Made by a program: the position numbers and the translations under genes | Notes under the pieces: generated by a model | Databases searched by the model: none | Seen by the model: only the letters and a program-made list of their open reading frames with translations | What the model was told of the DNA's origin: nothing | Assembly (NCBI GenBank): GCA_026120185.1 | Contig: JANUWF010001821.1 | Span: 496,001 to 560,000, forward strand | Source of the DNA: Voacanga thouarsii | Lineage: Eukaryota > Streptophyta > Magnoliopsida > Gentianales > Apocynaceae | Length of the DNA: 64,000 nt | Direction: 5' to 3' | In this document: positions 12,119 through 24,140 of the stretch, piece by piece | How positions within the stretch are numbered: position 1 is the stretch's first letter | How the letters are laid out: the number at the start of each line of letters is the position of its first letter

Positions 12119-12132
12119 AAGTGTGGAGGAAT
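12098..12132 (+). other. Polypurine tract region of gypsy G
   Basis: TTGAGGACAAGCAAAG is followed by AAGTGTGGAGGAAT, ending one base before the LTR starts with TGATAGGG. This arrangement is typical of the plus-strand priming site of Athila/Tat-type elements. A reversed relative occurs at 57981-58012. Confidence 0.85.
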
Positions 12133-13545
12133 TGATAGGGTCTAAGTATACCTATATTTTCTTAACTATTTGAGGTGAATTTGTGATTTTTTAAGAGTAA
12201 TAGACATTTAATTCCTTTGCCTTTTGATATTTTTGTGATACTTGGTTGTAGGAAGATTTTCCTTGAGTTTTATGCAAAAATTTTAGAAATTCAAAATAAA
12301 TTGATGGGGTTCCAGTTTTGACCTGGCACCAGCCTAGGGAAGCTGACCCAACACCAGCCCAGAGAAGCTAACCCGGCAGTAGCTTAGTTATAGAAAAACA
12401 GAGTGAAACAGGGGAGTTTAACAGCTAGAGTTTGGAATTACAAATTTGACCCTGTACTAGCCTTGTTCGGTGTTAAAGTCAGTGGAAATCAAATTTGGGA
12501 ATTTCTGAAGTATTCTTTTGGAAGATCGACTTATGCATGACCCAAGACTTTTGTAGATCATTTTTGGCAACAAAGAGAATTATTTAAACAAGAAAAACTC
12601 AAGACAAACAAGTAAATTCATGGATTAAAGTTAGAAATCACTTATTGAAGAAGAATTTATCAAGAAGATCATTGTTTTTGGAAGAGTCTTCATATGATAA
12701 AAAGAATAGCTTGTCTATAAGTTCCTATCTTTGTCCTTATTTTCTTTTCTTGAACAATGTTGAGCTTAATGTTGAAATTTTTTTTAGATGATGCTTTTGA
12801 GTTTATGATTTCGTATTAATTTTATTGGTTTGATCAATTAATTGCTAATTTATAAGTATTTGATTACTTGAATTTTATTTGGTGGATTTATTGATCTTTT
12901 TCTTTCTAATTAACTTGAGAAAAAGGTTAGAAGTAGTTTCAATTTAATTCATTCTAAACTTGTTTTCTTAACTAACTTGAGAGAAAGGTAAAGTAAAGAA
13001 CTTGAGTAATCAAAGATTTGTTAATTTCACCTAGAGATAGGGAAATTAATTGATTTCATATTTTTATCATATAGAGATAGAGATGATTGTTTAAGGAATT
13101 ATATTAATACATCTTTTCATTATTTTGGTGAGATATAGATGTCCACTAATTTAGCTAGAAGATAGTGAAACCATAACTTGAGAGAGACCGTATTCTATTT
13201 TATTCTTTCATGATACTATAATGGTAATTGATTGTGATAATTGCTAAATTGATCATTGTCATAACTTTAAGAATTTTGGTCTAATTAAATGTTTTTCTAC
13301 TCTTAAGTCTATAAATATTTTGCTTAGGTTTTATTTGATCACTTTAATTGATAAGCTAAACAATTGATGAAAGGTAATTATGTGTAATCGTTCCTTGAGG
13401 ATCAATACTCGTTAATGTCTTATATTATGCTTTGTGATGAGTATACTTGCTCATATGTGTTATTTGAGGTTAATGTTTTAATTAAAATTTGATTGAAAAT
13501 GCATTGAATATGAATGATTTTATATGCCCAAATCTAGCAATATCA
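12133..13545 (+). repeat. Gypsy G 3' LTR (family A)
   Basis: It starts TGATAGGGTCTAAGTATAC directly after the polypurine tract and ends CTAGCAATATCA, 1413 bp. The usual family-A landmarks are present near the end: TTCCTTGAGGATCAATACTC, a CTTGCTCATATGTG block, then TTTTAATTAAAA. Tandem GC-richer units of about 25 bp (CACCAGCC, GAGAAGCTA) lie at 12318-12385. The flank after 13545 is the spacer of minus-strand A2, so G appears to be inserted in A2. Confidence 0.85.
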
Positions 13546-14331
13546 ATAAAAATTCCATGGCACATAAAATCCTCAAAAACAATTCATCAAACTTAACAAA
13601 TCAAAATTCCCTCAAGCAAAAATACCCAAAAATTCAAGGGAAAAAATTAGACTGTTAACTTGATGAAAAATTTAGAACAAAGTGATCTCCAAGCTATGGG
13701 CAAACATTTTATGCAAGCTTTATGAAGAGAACATCCTAAGTAGTTGGCGAATTGGAAGGTGGTTGTCCAAGAAAAATATAAGATTTTTGAAAGATTTGAA
13801 TCAGTAGAATGTGAAAATTAAAGCACAAATCAAAGGTTTTTGGAATCAAAATATGTTTGTGATGGGGAAAGAAGGCTTGCATAGGTTAGGTCGAGGTAGC
13901 TAGTTGTAGGATTGAGAGAGAAGAGAGAGTTTGTTTGAATGGGTAAAAAGAAATAGTTGAATAAGCTATTTAAAGCTCACATCCCTATGTGGGCCAACGC
14001 CGGGTTAAGTACCTAGACTAGCACCGACTCAAGTCTATAAAACGAGCCCCCAAAAAAAAAATCAAATTTTTAGATATAGCTCGGCACCGAGTCCCTGAGC
14101 ATGGACCGGCATCAGGTTAACTTTGATTTTGTGGCGACATAAAGAAAAATTTTTCTTGTCTTTTCTCTTTTTTTTTGTGGTTTATCATCTTTTTAAATAA
14201 ATGAAAAATAAATAAAAAGAAACGATGCATGAACCAAACCAAGAAAAAATACATAAAAAATTAAAAACTAATACGAATTAGAAAAAGAATAAAAAATTTT
14301 CCAAATTAAAATGCAAGAAAGAAAGTTAAAT
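13546..14331 (-). other. A2 post-gag spacer
   Basis: Non-coding on both strands. It resembles, in reverse, the spacer at 36540-36950 of A1. Shared features are a CGGC-rich stretch, TTTGCCCATA(A/G)CTTG and a pyrimidine-rich run. It is truncated at 13545 by gypsy G. Confidence 0.6.
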
Positions 14332-15780
14332 TCATCTATTTCCATGATCTTGGTCTCGTGGATTGTTTTCTGTATTCCCTGGAAAAGTTTGAGCTTGTTG
14401 TTCTCCAAGAAGTTTAGCTAGTTGACTAATTTGATTCTCTAAGTTGTGCATGGATGCTTCAAAATTCCTTCTCACGGCATCAACTCCCTGAAAATACAAC
14501 TTATTTAAATACCATTTTGTTAACCAATTCTTCCAAGGAGGGCTTTGAGGGGTTAGATAGAGGAACATTGCACGACAAGAAAGGTTGAGTTCTTTTATTT
14601 ATATTGAAGTGTTGAGGGTTTTTTCCTAGGTTAGCCTTGATTAGTCTAAGAAAAATTTGGGTAATTTCTCCAACTGGAATTGTAAGTGTTACTATAAGGA
14701 TTGTTACCTTGTCTACCATTCCCTATAAAAGAAATTTATTCTAAAGAGAACTCTTGAGTTGAATTTATATTTTGACACTCATGATTAGGGTGCCCTCCTC
14801 CACAAAAATCACAATTGATATTCATAACTTGCCTTTAGGGGGAGGCTATAACCAATTGTTCAATCTTTTGAGCAAGTGCCTCAACCTTAGCTTCTAAGTC
14901 GGCTCTGATATCAATTTTATGAACTCCTTGAACATGAGTCCTAGGCCTTAGATTTTCCCAAGAGTAATTGTTCATAGCAATATTCTCAACCAAGTCATAT
15001 AATTCCTTAGGGTTTTAGTACTTGTTGTTCTTCTAGTCGATGCAGCAATCGATTGTTTGGAAGTAAAATTTAACCCAATATGAAAGATTTGTATATGCAT
15101 CCCTAGTTCAAATCCATGACGAGGACATTCTCTTAACATCTCCTTCTACCTTTTGCAATACTCATATAGCCTTTCCGACTCCATTTGATGAAATATGAAG
15201 ATATCTGTTCTAAGTTTAGCTGTCCTTGCTGAGGAAAAATACTTAGCTAAAAATTTCTCAACAAGACCATTCCAAATGGTGATAGATCTTACTGCTAAAG
15301 ATTTCAATTATGATTTAGCTTTATTCCTAAAAGAAAAAGGAAAGGGCCTTAACTTGATAGCATTCTCCAAAACACCATTCATCTTAAAAGTATTACAAAT
15401 CTCTAAGAAACTAGTAAGATAGTCATTAGAACCCTAATTCGTTAAACAATCAAATTGCATCATTTGCTTAATTATTTGGATGATTTTAGGCTTAATCTCA
15501 AAGTTATTAGCCTAAACTTTAGGCCTAGTAATTCTTGAATATATACCTAAAATCGCAGGTCTAGCAAAGTCTCCTATTGTTCTCCTATTACCATAATTGT
15601 TGTTTTGGTTAACCTCCATGTCTATTAGAGATGTTTTCACCCTTGTCAACTGGTCTTTAATCTGGCTCAATTGATCACCACTTTGTTTATTTGCCTTCTG
15701 AAACCTAGTTAAAGTACTTTCGATCTCTGAATCAAAGTCTACAATATTTCCTTCGGTATGTTGGGTCATAAACAAAGGCT
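14332..15780 (-). pseudogene. A2 gag remnant (Athila/Tat-like gypsy)
   Basis: Reading leftward from 15775, a frame opens with residues such as GNIVDFDSEIESTLTR, matching A1 (GDIVDFDPKIERTLTR). Then come gag blocks of the retrotransposon gag family with stops and frameshifts. The region 14760-15000 holds a degenerate zinc-knuckle area. The C-terminal part at 14332-14719 reads QGVDAVRRNFEASMHNLENQ, again nearly as in A1 (36220-36390). The protein would form the particle core, but this copy cannot be translated whole. No protease, RT or integrase follows, so the element was gag-only when complete or lost pol. A non-coding leader occupies 15781-16040. Confidence 0.8.
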
Positions 15781-16040
15781 GAGACCTAAAAATAAAGAAG
15801 AAAAATAATTACTTCAAAGTTTATAAAATATAGACTAACATATATTAATATGTACTAATGTACATGAAGTTCATATATTCAAATTATACATAATTGTAAA
15901 CAATAATTGCCAAAAGAATATATAATTATACAAATTACAACAAAGAATTGCACCTAATTACAATAAAGAACTTATGTATAGACATATTTACATATAAATA
16001 GGGCTAAATCAATGGAATACAAATTTTCATGATATTATTT

Positions 16041-16062
16041 CTCGGCAACGGCGCTTAAAATA
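16041..16062 (-). other. A2 primer-binding site (tRNA-Asp type)
   Basis: The minus strand reads AAGCGCCGTTGCCGAG next to the LTR end. The canonical Athila-type site TGGCGCCGTTGCCGGGGA is complementary to the 3' end of plant tRNA-Asp. Two G-to-A changes near its end are visible, as is loss of the first bases. It is the best preserved of three such sites in the window. Confidence 0.85.
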
Positions 16063-17453
16063 TGATATGTTAGGTTTGGGTATATAAAAATCATTCAATT
16101 TCAAGTACATTCCCAATAAAGCTTTAATTAAAATGTTAACCCCAACCCATACATAAAGAGCAAGTGTATTCATCGCAAAGTATAATACAGGGCATTAACA
16201 AGTATTAATCCTCAAGGAATAACTACCCACTAATCATTTTTCATCTATTGTTCAACCTAGTTAAGCTAAATGAACAAATTTATGTTGAATATATTTACAA
16301 GAATGAGGATAGATAAATATGCATTTAGATAGAATTTCTTAAAGATATAACAATGACCAAATTCGCAATTATTACAATCAAGTACCATTCTAGCATTATG
16401 AAGGTATTATAAAGTAGATTCCACTATTTCTCAAGTTATAGATTTACTATCTTTCAGTTAATTTAGTGGGTATCTCTACCTCTCCAACAAAAATAAAAAG
16501 ACGCATTGAAAATAATTCCTCAACAAATACTCCAATCTCTAGGTGATATTAACAAACCTTAATTACTTAAATTCTTGACTAACTTCTCTCTCGAGTTAGT
16601 CAAGACATAAAGAGTAAAGAATTAATTAAATTGAAACTACATTTAATCTCTTTCTCAAGTTACTTAGAAGGAAGAAACAACAAATCAATTTCTCAAATAA
16701 AAACCAAATAATCAAGTACTAGAAATTGGCAAAATAATTGATCAAATAACCAAACTCAATACAAACTCAAACTTTAAATTATACTTTAAATATACTTAAA
16801 ACATTAAGCTCAGTATTGATCAAGAAAAGAAAACAATGAAAAAAGAATAGAATTCATAGACAAGTCTTTCTTCCACTCCAATGAAGTTTTCTCCCCGAGT
16901 AATGCTCATCTGGATGGATTCTCTTCTTGATTTTCTTCTTAACTCATTGGATTTTTGAATTTCTTGAATCCATCCTCTTGTTTACTTGATCTCTCATGTT
17001 TAAATAAGTCTTTTGGTTGCTAAAATTAATACATAGAAGTCCTTTCTCATCCACAAAGCTGTTCCCAAAGGATTCCTTTAGAAAATTTCAAATTATGCAC
17101 TGAACAAAATTTATGTTGCTTTAAAATAGAATATAGCTAGTGCTGGTTTAGGGACTTGGACTAGCACCAGTTCAATACTATTTCTCCAAAACTTCATTCT
17201 CTGATTTCTCCTGTTTTTCTAGAACTGAGCCACGACTAGTTCAAGCACCAAGGTCGGCACTGGTTTTACAATAGACTGGGACAATTTCAACTGGTTTTCC
17301 TACAAATTTCAATCAACTTCTAAAGAAAACTTTTCTACAACTAAATATCATCAAATAAACAAAAACTAGAGGAATTGAATAGCCATTACACCTAAAATAA
17401 CACAAATTCAGATCAAATGGCTAATAAAATGTTGGTCAATTTTAGCCCTATTA
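16063..17453 (-). repeat. A2 5' LTR (family A)
   Basis: On the minus strand it runs from TAATAGGGCTAAAATTG (17453; TGATAGGG expected, with G to A) to CCTAACATATCA (16063), 1391 bp, followed by the tRNA-Asp-type primer site. Cassettes of the CACCAG/CGGCAC kind lie at 17140-17265. The flank to the right is copia D RNase H, so A2 is inserted in D. Confidence 0.85.
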
Positions 17454-17744
17454 ATATTCTTACTATCTTTATATCTTTCTTATCAATGATCTCTCATATC
17501 AAATGATAGCACCTAAGTACATGCTTGGATCATTGATAAGACCTTGGTCTCTTTGCTTGCGCAATGGTTTCATTGTTGTCACAATACAAAGATATTAGAC
17601 CAACAATGCTAGGTATCACTCCTAATTCACTAATGAATTTCTTGATCGAGAATACCTCTTTAGCCGCTTCAGAGGCTGCTATGCACTCAACTTATACGGT
17701 TGAATCAATAATAGTTTCATATTTGAAACTTTTCCAACTGACTG
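17454..17744 (-). pseudogene. Copia D RNase H, C-terminal part
   Basis: The minus strand reads, with one or two stops, the end of a copia RNase H domain: ECIAASEAAKE, LYCDNNETIAQAK and SKHVLRCYH. RNase H degrades the RNA strand during reverse transcription. The domain starts far to the right: the preceding residues (GYVFILGGNE) are at 23796-23827, beyond inserted gypsy F. The end is cut at 17453 by A2. The plus frame at 17564-17749 is its antisense shadow. Confidence 0.88.
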
Positions 17745-17749
17745 CCTGA

Positions 17750-18543
17750 TGCAAGCTTCTTAAGGTTGATTTTTCAGTGAATTTCGTGGCTAAAATTAGG
17801 AAAAATTGTAAGACTTAGTGGGAGACCTAAAATAGCAATTTTTTGTGAAGAAAAAAAATATCAAATTCAAATATTAATACCCTAGGCCAATTAAAGAACC
17901 TAGAATTAGAAATAGAAATCAAGTCTATCAAACCACTCCTAATAACGCCTAAATTAATTAAAAATTTAAGAACAAATTGAAGAAAGATCTAGGCAACCAA
18001 ACAAACTCCAACTCAAGAACCTTAAGGGAAAACAATCGTAAGGCCCTTTTTGGATAAGTAAGTTTGATCTATCCTTTATGATATTTAAAGACTTATTCAA
18101 AGGTAATGACTAAATCCTATGAACTAGGTTTGATTGTCACGGGAAAACCCAAGAACAATTCTCAAGGAGTATTTTCAATTCAACAAAATATCTAATCTAT
18201 TACAATAGGTATTATAATAGGGTATATATAGAGAACCCCAACCCTTAACTACTTAAGGTTACAAATCTTGGTTATGTATAGCTTAAAAACAAGTTAAATG
18301 GGTCTTAAAACATATTACAAATTAGAGGAATTAAAAAGGAAATAGAACTATCTAAAAGCAAATATTACATTAGCTTTAATAAATCTATACGACCTTGCGT
18401 ATGGGGTGCATGGTAGCTTCCAATACTTATGTACGGGTAACTACACAGTTGTACAAACGTAGGTATGGCTTAGTGCATAGCCGTACATCTGGCCATGTAC
18501 CTAACTTATGGGAGCATTCTGATTCTGCAAAATACACAACTTA
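17750..18543 (-). repeat. Gypsy F 3' LTR, truncated
   Basis: Matches 22694-23490 of the 5' LTR, for example GAATTTCGTGGCTAAAATTAG, TGGATAAGTAAGTTTGAT, and repeated ...GTGCA/...CCGTAC... motifs near 18400-18500. The U3 side is missing. From 18544 to 18668 an AT-rich stretch links it to the protease remnant. Confidence 0.8.
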
Positions 18544-18668
18544 GCTAAAATCAAACAGATAGCTTGTATAGGAACTACATCACAAATAATCTCATCTTGA
18601 TACTTGTTCATCTAAATAGTCAAAAGCATTTATTTGTTTATTCTCAACTTCCTACTATTATTAAACTG

Positions 18669-19045
18669 TTATAGCCTATAGAGGTTAGGGTGTTTCATCA
18701 CATATAAGCCCAATTTTTCAACAAGACTAGCACTCATAATATTTGTAAAACTTTCTCTATCAATGATATTAACACATGGCCTTTGATTAATAAGGCAACA
18801 GGAGTAAAAGAAGTTGCTTCTTTGTAAGCTTCCCTTCACTTCTTCTGCACAAACATTCTCTACATCACAAGCACCCATGTCCTTAATAGCAAACTCGGCT
18901 AAAGGATAACATGGTGGCACAACAACTCCTTTATTAGTCGAATTATCATCACTATTGTGTACCCCTTGTTGTTTCTCAACCACATAATCTTCTTCTTTTG
19001 AAGTTAACTCTCCTTGGGCATTAGTAAACATCATCTTCTTTGTTG
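18669..19045 (-). pseudogene. Gypsy F protease remnant
   Basis: A 121-residue minus-strand frame. It starts just after the zinc knuckle and contains CLINQRPCVNIIDRESFTNI followed by LVEKLGLYVMKHPNLYRL. In gypsy elements this region is the start of the aspartic protease, where the active-site triad appears as IIDxGS(C/S)TN. Here the residues are IIDRESFTN, so the glycine is changed and the enzyme would be dead. The N-terminal part lies across the solo LTR: from CFKC at about 20650 the frame reaches 20596 and resumes at 19050, apart from one stop. Nothing of RT follows. Confidence 0.82.
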
Positions 19046-19050
19046 GAAAC

Positions 19051-20595
19051 TGATAGTGCCTAAATTAGTCATATTTTTCCTAGTTATTTGATGTTATTTT
19101 GTGATACATTTTGTTTAATAACTAGTCATATTCCTTCATATTTGAGATTTTACCCTTGAAAAGGTATTTTGTGTATTATTTCAGATTTTAAGGGTAAAAC
19201 AAAGCAAAAATGTCGCAAAACAGAACATAGGAGGTGTCGGACAAGCCAGAGGAAGCGGTGCTGGACACGTGTTGTTGGCATGCACTTTGAGGCGACAAAT
19301 AATCATTGAAATAAGACCGGAATAGAACCAAATCGGCGCCGGCTCCAGCAGCTAAGGCAGCGCCGACTGTACTCTAGAAAGTATTGCGCGGGAATCAAGA
19401 AAAAATCGACAAACAAATGAAGAAACAGAACACAACTGGTGTCGGCTCCAGCAGCCAAGGCAGCGCCGACTGTACCCTGAGGATAAGACGAACTTTGATT
19501 GTTGCACGCAATTTTTGATAATCTATGGAATTTTAGCATCTTTCTACTTCTACTCGGCCAATAACTCTACACCAATGAGTTTAGGCACTTCCTAAACCTA
19601 TAAATAGATGAAAAACACAAGAGAAAAGTGGGGAATTCATAGATCATCATAGAAAATCACTCACATCAAGGGAGGAATTCTTCAATTCAAGGAGGATTGT
19701 GCAAGCAGGTCTTCAAAGGAAGAAGAAGGAGGCTTGTCTATGAGTGCTTTCTTTTACTTTCTTTTCTTTTTCTTGAACAATGATGTATTAATTGTTTTAT
19801 TGTAATTTGACATTGTTTTAGGTATTCATGATTTTTAGCGTTACTTTGATCTTTTTATTAATTTATTATTATTCTTGGTATTTAATTACTTGTGCTAATT
19901 ACGAGATTAATTGGTTGTTTCTTCCTATTAACTTGCTTGAGAAAGAGGTTGATGGTAGTCTCAATTCATTAATTTCATATTTGTTCTCTCTTAATTTGCT
20001 TGAGAAAGAGGTTAATTGCTAAGAACTAGGTAATTGAAGATTAATTGATGTCTGCCAGAGTATGGATTCATTGGTTAATTTCATGTTTTAAGTTTGCCAG
20101 AGTATGGAAATTTAATCAAGGATTGTGTTTAATGCATCTTTTGGGTGAAATATTTGAGACAGAATATGTGATGCTAATTTGTCTAGAAGATAGTGATTTC
20201 ATGGATTGAAAAAGAAGTGAATCTATCTTAATCATTCATGATGCCAAGAGAATGATTAGTTATGATAATGATTAGGTACTTTAAGGTCATGTTTGTCAAA
20301 GTAATGATTTGAGTTACATAATTCTCCATCCTTGACATGTATATACTCTTTTATTTTATTTTATTTTATTTCTCTTTTTATTCTTTTTCACTTTATTGAG
20401 TCGGTAAAATAATAAAAGAAAAGTGATTAATACATACTTGTTCCTGGAGGTTCGACACTCGTTTGAACCTTATACTATGCTTAATGATGAGTACGCTTGC
20501 TCATATGTGTAATTTGGGGTTAACGTTTTAATTTAAACTTGATTGGGAATATGCTTATTTTTTTATGATTTTTATACACAAATAAATATGCATCA
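19051..20595 (+). mobile_element. Solo LTR, family A, TSD GAAAC
   Basis: Runs from TGATAGTGCCTAAATTAG to TATGCATCA, 1545 bp, with exact flanking repeats GAAAC at 19046-19050 and 20596-20600. There is no internal region. It splits the gag zinc knuckle and protease of gypsy F, whose frame resumes when the LTR and one TSD copy are removed. The U3 carries a GC-rich block twice, 103 bp apart (around 19341 and 19444). The R-U5 end shows the usual GATGAGTACGCTTGCTC block. It is a close relative of 52510-54042. Confidence 0.95.
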
Positions 20596-20600
20596 GAAAC

Positions 20601-21850
20601 TAATATGAGGTGTGCCTATATCCTATGCATTTAAAGCATTTGATGTCCCTAGTTCTTAGAGGTCTCTCAACTCCTTTGCCTTTTTCCTTAGCCAACTCTT
20701 CTCTAGATTTTTCTTTTGCCCACTCTTCTCTAGGCTTGTAAGGTTTCCCTTAGTGGTCTTGATAGTTTTGGTGGCTCCTCCCTCACATGGGGCTGGTGGT
20801 TAAAAATGAGATTGGTATATATGGTTTCATTAAGATGAGACTTCTTTTTGAGTTATCTTTCAATCTTTATAGCCATATGCACCATCTTCTCTAAAGTTTT
20901 ATAAGAGTGTAGGTCCACCATATTTGCTATATCCCTATTCAAATCATTCAAAAACTTTGCTTTGCTAGTCTTTATATCCTCAACAATATTAGCCCTCATC
21001 AAGGTCACCTTATGAAAATCCTCTAAATTTTTATTCCCTTGTTTAAGCACGTGCAACTTTTGATGAAGTTCATTGTAATAGTGTAGGGGTACAAATCTTC
21101 CTCTCATTAAGTTCCTCAGCAATTCCTAAGTAGAAATCAGTTAATCCCCTATTCTTCTTCTTTGTAATGATGCTTGGTTCTACCATACTAAAGCATACTC
21201 ACAAAAACTTGAAATAGCCCATTTAATCTTGGTTTACTCATTATATTCATGGTACTCAAACAAAATTTCTATCCTATTTTTCTATTCAGAATAAGCCTCT
21301 GGGTAACTTTTTCTTTGAAAAGGGAGTATCTTCATTTTAACATGCCTTAACTGTCTATCCTTTTCATTATCTTCTTTTCTTCTCACTCTATTCCTATTCT
21401 CTTGGTTTTGTATCCTATAGCCCTCTACATGATTTTTCTTATTCTAATCATCCATCCTTTTAAACGTTTTCTTAAACCCCCCTTATATTGTGTCCTTCAT
21501 ATCTCCCATACATTCTACCTTTTCCTCCTCTCAAACCTTACCTTCCTCTCCTCAATAGAGTTAATAAATAGCCTTCTAAAGAATGTTCATCCCAACCCTC
21601 TCGTTGTTGTTCATACAATGGGGGTGTAACATTGTTCCCTTCTCTAATCCTAGGGCAATCTTCCTCTTTATATCTCCTTATTTGTGCAACGGTTGAGGCT
21701 TGGCCTTGGTTTGTTTGTAACTTCGTTATATCTCTCTTCATCTTATTTTTTTTGGCATTAAGAGTACCAAAGGTGGCTCTAATATCAAAAGAATCTTGGG
21801 ATATTTTGTTGGAAATTTATGTGGGATATTTACTCAGAAGTTTTAGATAA
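20601..21850 (-). pseudogene. Gypsy F gag remnant
   Basis: Read leftward, it has an N-terminal charged region (QASTVAQIRRYKEEDCP), a gag core (KILPFQRKSYPEAYSE, then YALVW), and a long open stretch at 20853-21122 (HYYNELHQKLHVLKQGNKNL; IVEDIKTSKAKFLNDLNRDI) typical of the plant gypsy gag family. A zinc knuckle of the CX2CX4H type (CFKCIGYRH) lies at about 20640. Several stops and frameshifts break it. The same order and similar residues occur in gypsy E gag at 41853-42600. Gag would form the particle and bind RNA. The plus-sense frames over 21402-21850 are shadows. Confidence 0.85.
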
Positions 21851-22671
21851 AATAAGTAATTTCCTCCCACGTGTATACACTCAAATCTCGTATTTAAGTC
21901 TTTTTGGCTTTTATGATAATAGACTCACCCTCTTGCCTTTTTCTATTCACTCTAGTGCTTAACAAGTTCTTCCTACAAAAGTCTCCCTACTTTCTTAGGA
22001 ATTTGTCCAAACTTTAGTAAGTTTACTAACTCTCTAAGGACAACTAACTAGGCTTGGATGGAAGTTTGACCAATAACAACAATGAGTCTTAAGGAGTTTA
22101 TACCAATTAAGTAAGATTCAATAAATTAAAAAGAATTGAACAACTTCAATTTAGCTACTTGATAGGATAATTTGACACAACTAAGAAGATTAATTCAATG
22201 AAGTACTAGAAGTTCAAAGAACGTAGCATGCAAGAACAAGGCATAACAAGTATAGAATTTTCAATGGACAAGAACAAGAATTCCATAACTAGGATGATCT
22301 CAATTAGATAAGCAATGTCCCCAAGATACCTAAATTCAATAGATAAACAACTATAGGAAGTATTCAAAAACGTTTTAGCCATAATTAAAAGTCATAAGTT
22401 CACTCAAACCAACCTCAAACACTTTGTAAGTAATTTTTAGAAATTAAGATATAGCAGAAATTTTATGCAAGCCTAGTCCTAGTAATAAACAAAATACAAG
22501 AAATTCTCAATCCTAATGTTTACACTAACAACAAGGCACAATTTTAGCATACGAATCAAAAGGAAACTCAAGAAAAAGTTGACCTAATTGAAACACAAAT
22601 TTGAATGACGGGATTTACTATTTTTGGAGCTTTCTTTGTTGTCTTCAAGCTTTGATAATAATCAAAACTTT
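21851..22671 (-). other. Gypsy F leader
   Basis: Non-coding, A-rich on the plus strand, between the primer site and gag. No ORF, repeat or other structure was recognised. Confidence 0.6.
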
Positions 22672-22687
22672 CCTTACTTTGATGCCA
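22672..22687 (-). other. Gypsy F primer-binding site
   Basis: The minus strand reads TGGCATCAAAGTAAGG a few bases after the LTR end. It is a variant of the TGGTATCAGAG site complementary to initiator tRNA-Met, and closely parallels TGGTATCAGAGTAAGG in gypsy E at 40965. Confidence 0.75.
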
Positions 22688-22693
22688 CTTTGA

Positions 22694-23790
22694 TGTGAGC
22701 TCCTTGGGGTTAATTTTTCATTGAATTTCGTGGCTAAAATTAGCAAAATTGTAAGACTGTGGGAGACCTAAAACAGTAATTTTTAATGAAGAAACAAATG
22801 CTCAATTCATATACTAATACCCTAGGCCAATTTTTAAAAAAAAAAAGAATACTAGAAATATGAATCAAGTCTACCAATCCAGTTCCAATAACTCATGAAT
22901 CAACTAGGAATTCAAGAACAAATTGAAGAGAGATCTAGGCAACCAAGCCAACTTCTGCTCAAGAACCCTAAGGAAGAACATTCTAACGACCCTTTTTGGA
23001 TAAGTAAGTTTGATATATCCTTTATGATATTTAGAGACTCATTCAAAGATAAGGACTGAATCCTATAAACTAGTCTTGACATTCATGAGAAAACTCAAGA
23101 TCAACTCTCAAGGAGTGTTTTTAATTCAACAAAATATCTAATTTATTACAATAAGTGTTATAATATAGTATATATAGAGATCCCCAATCCCAAACTACTT
23201 AAGGTTACAAACCTTGGTTAAATAAAGCTTAAAAACAAGCTAAATAGGTCTTAAAACATATTACAAATTGGTGGAATTAAAAGGGAACCAGAACTAGCTT
23301 AAAACAAATGTTACATTGACTTCAGTAAATTTGCACGACCATGCATATAAGATGCACGACCGTGCCCATGTCAAGTCCAGCTTCCACTGCCTGTACACTG
23401 GCCATACATAAAGGCACGACTTAGTGCACTGCCGTGAATCTGGCCATGCATTCAACTTCTAAGAACATTCTAATTCTATGAAAATACACAGCTTGGTTCA
23501 CGTCTGTGCTTTCAAGTCGTGTAGCCCCTATTTCTGCACTCTATTCTGGATCTCCTTCTTATTACAATGAATGTCCTTGGCCCTCCATATGAGTTGTGAA
23601 ACACTTTGAGCTCCTCTTAGCCTTCATTTAGGCATCCATGTCTTGATAGTCCTCTTAATCCTTAACTTGTATTCTTAGAAATCTCTTTGATATCTCTTGG
23701 TGTTTCTTGATCCCCAAGGATACTTAATTGGTTCCTTCGCTCTCCATTCCCTTTTTAGTTATTTTTTTATGCTTGGGTGGATTCCTATCA
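22694..23790 (-). repeat. Gypsy F 5' LTR
   Basis: On the minus strand it runs from TGATAGGAATCCACCC to GGAGCTCACA, 1097 bp. The left part matches the truncated partner at 17750-18543. The right end abuts a short piece of copia D. Confidence 0.85.
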
Positions 23791-23795
23791 CCTCA

Positions 23796-23827
23796 TTTCC
23801 ACCTAAAATAAACACGTAGCCTGATTG
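23796..23827 (-). pseudogene. Copia D RNase H sliver
   Basis: About 32 bases of copia coding sequence trapped between gypsy F and the family-C solo LTR. They encode QSGYVFILGGNE (frame continuous with both flanking pieces), the conserved SGYVF...GG segment at the start of copia RNase H. Its survival in frame supports the insertion boundaries. Confidence 0.85.
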
Positions 23828-24077
23828 TGATGTGTGAAACCCCAATCGAAACTAACCCTAGAGTAAGAGGGTTGGGATGCATATAATATTTTATTGCATG
23901 TTTAAATATATTATTATATAATTTTATGTGCTTTGGATTGGTGTTTTATAGTCTCGATGGCTTAATTATGTTTATTGAGTAAGAAGGGCAAAATGGTAAT
24001 TTTCCTTGAGGTGAAAATAGGGAGATAGCTTGAGGATTAAATAAGAAAAATATTTCAGAGAGAAATTAAGAACAAGA

Positions 24078-24140
24078 GTTGTGGTTTAGTGGTTAGACCT
24101 TTGGAATTAATTCTTGAGGTCTTGGGTTCAAATTCCATCA
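24078..24140 (+). other. tRNA-like module in family-C LTR, copy 2
   Basis: Contains TGGTTTAGTGGTTAGA (A-box-like) and GGGTTCAAATTCC (B-box-like, 24124-24136), about 40 bases apart. It lies about 250 bp from the LTR start, as in the other copies. Evidence and caveats are as for 7688-7755. Confidence 0.6.

Larger units (their letters stand above)
17750..23790 (-). mobile_element. Gypsy F, pol-deleted element inserted in copia D
   Basis: On the minus strand: 5' LTR (23790-22694), primer site, leader, gag, zinc knuckle, protease, then a truncated 3' LTR (18543-17750). The outer edges are TGATAGGAATCC and GCTTGCA. The flanks CCTGA (17745-17749) and CCTCA (23791-23795) match at four of five bases, an aged TSD. 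RT, RNase H and integrase are missing between the protease and the 3' LTR, so the element is a deletion derivative. A family-A solo LTR sits inside it. Its gag is related to that of gypsy E. Confidence 0.85.

Noticed and set aside
10066..17453. Inversion of half an element to explain plus-strand G next to minus-strand A2
   Set aside because: G being inserted into A2, with its left part split by copia 2, explains the order without an inversion.
24078..24140. Functional tRNA gene
   Set aside because: A- and B-box-like words are present, but I cannot build a full acceptor stem or assign a reliable anticodon. Kept as tRNA-like only.
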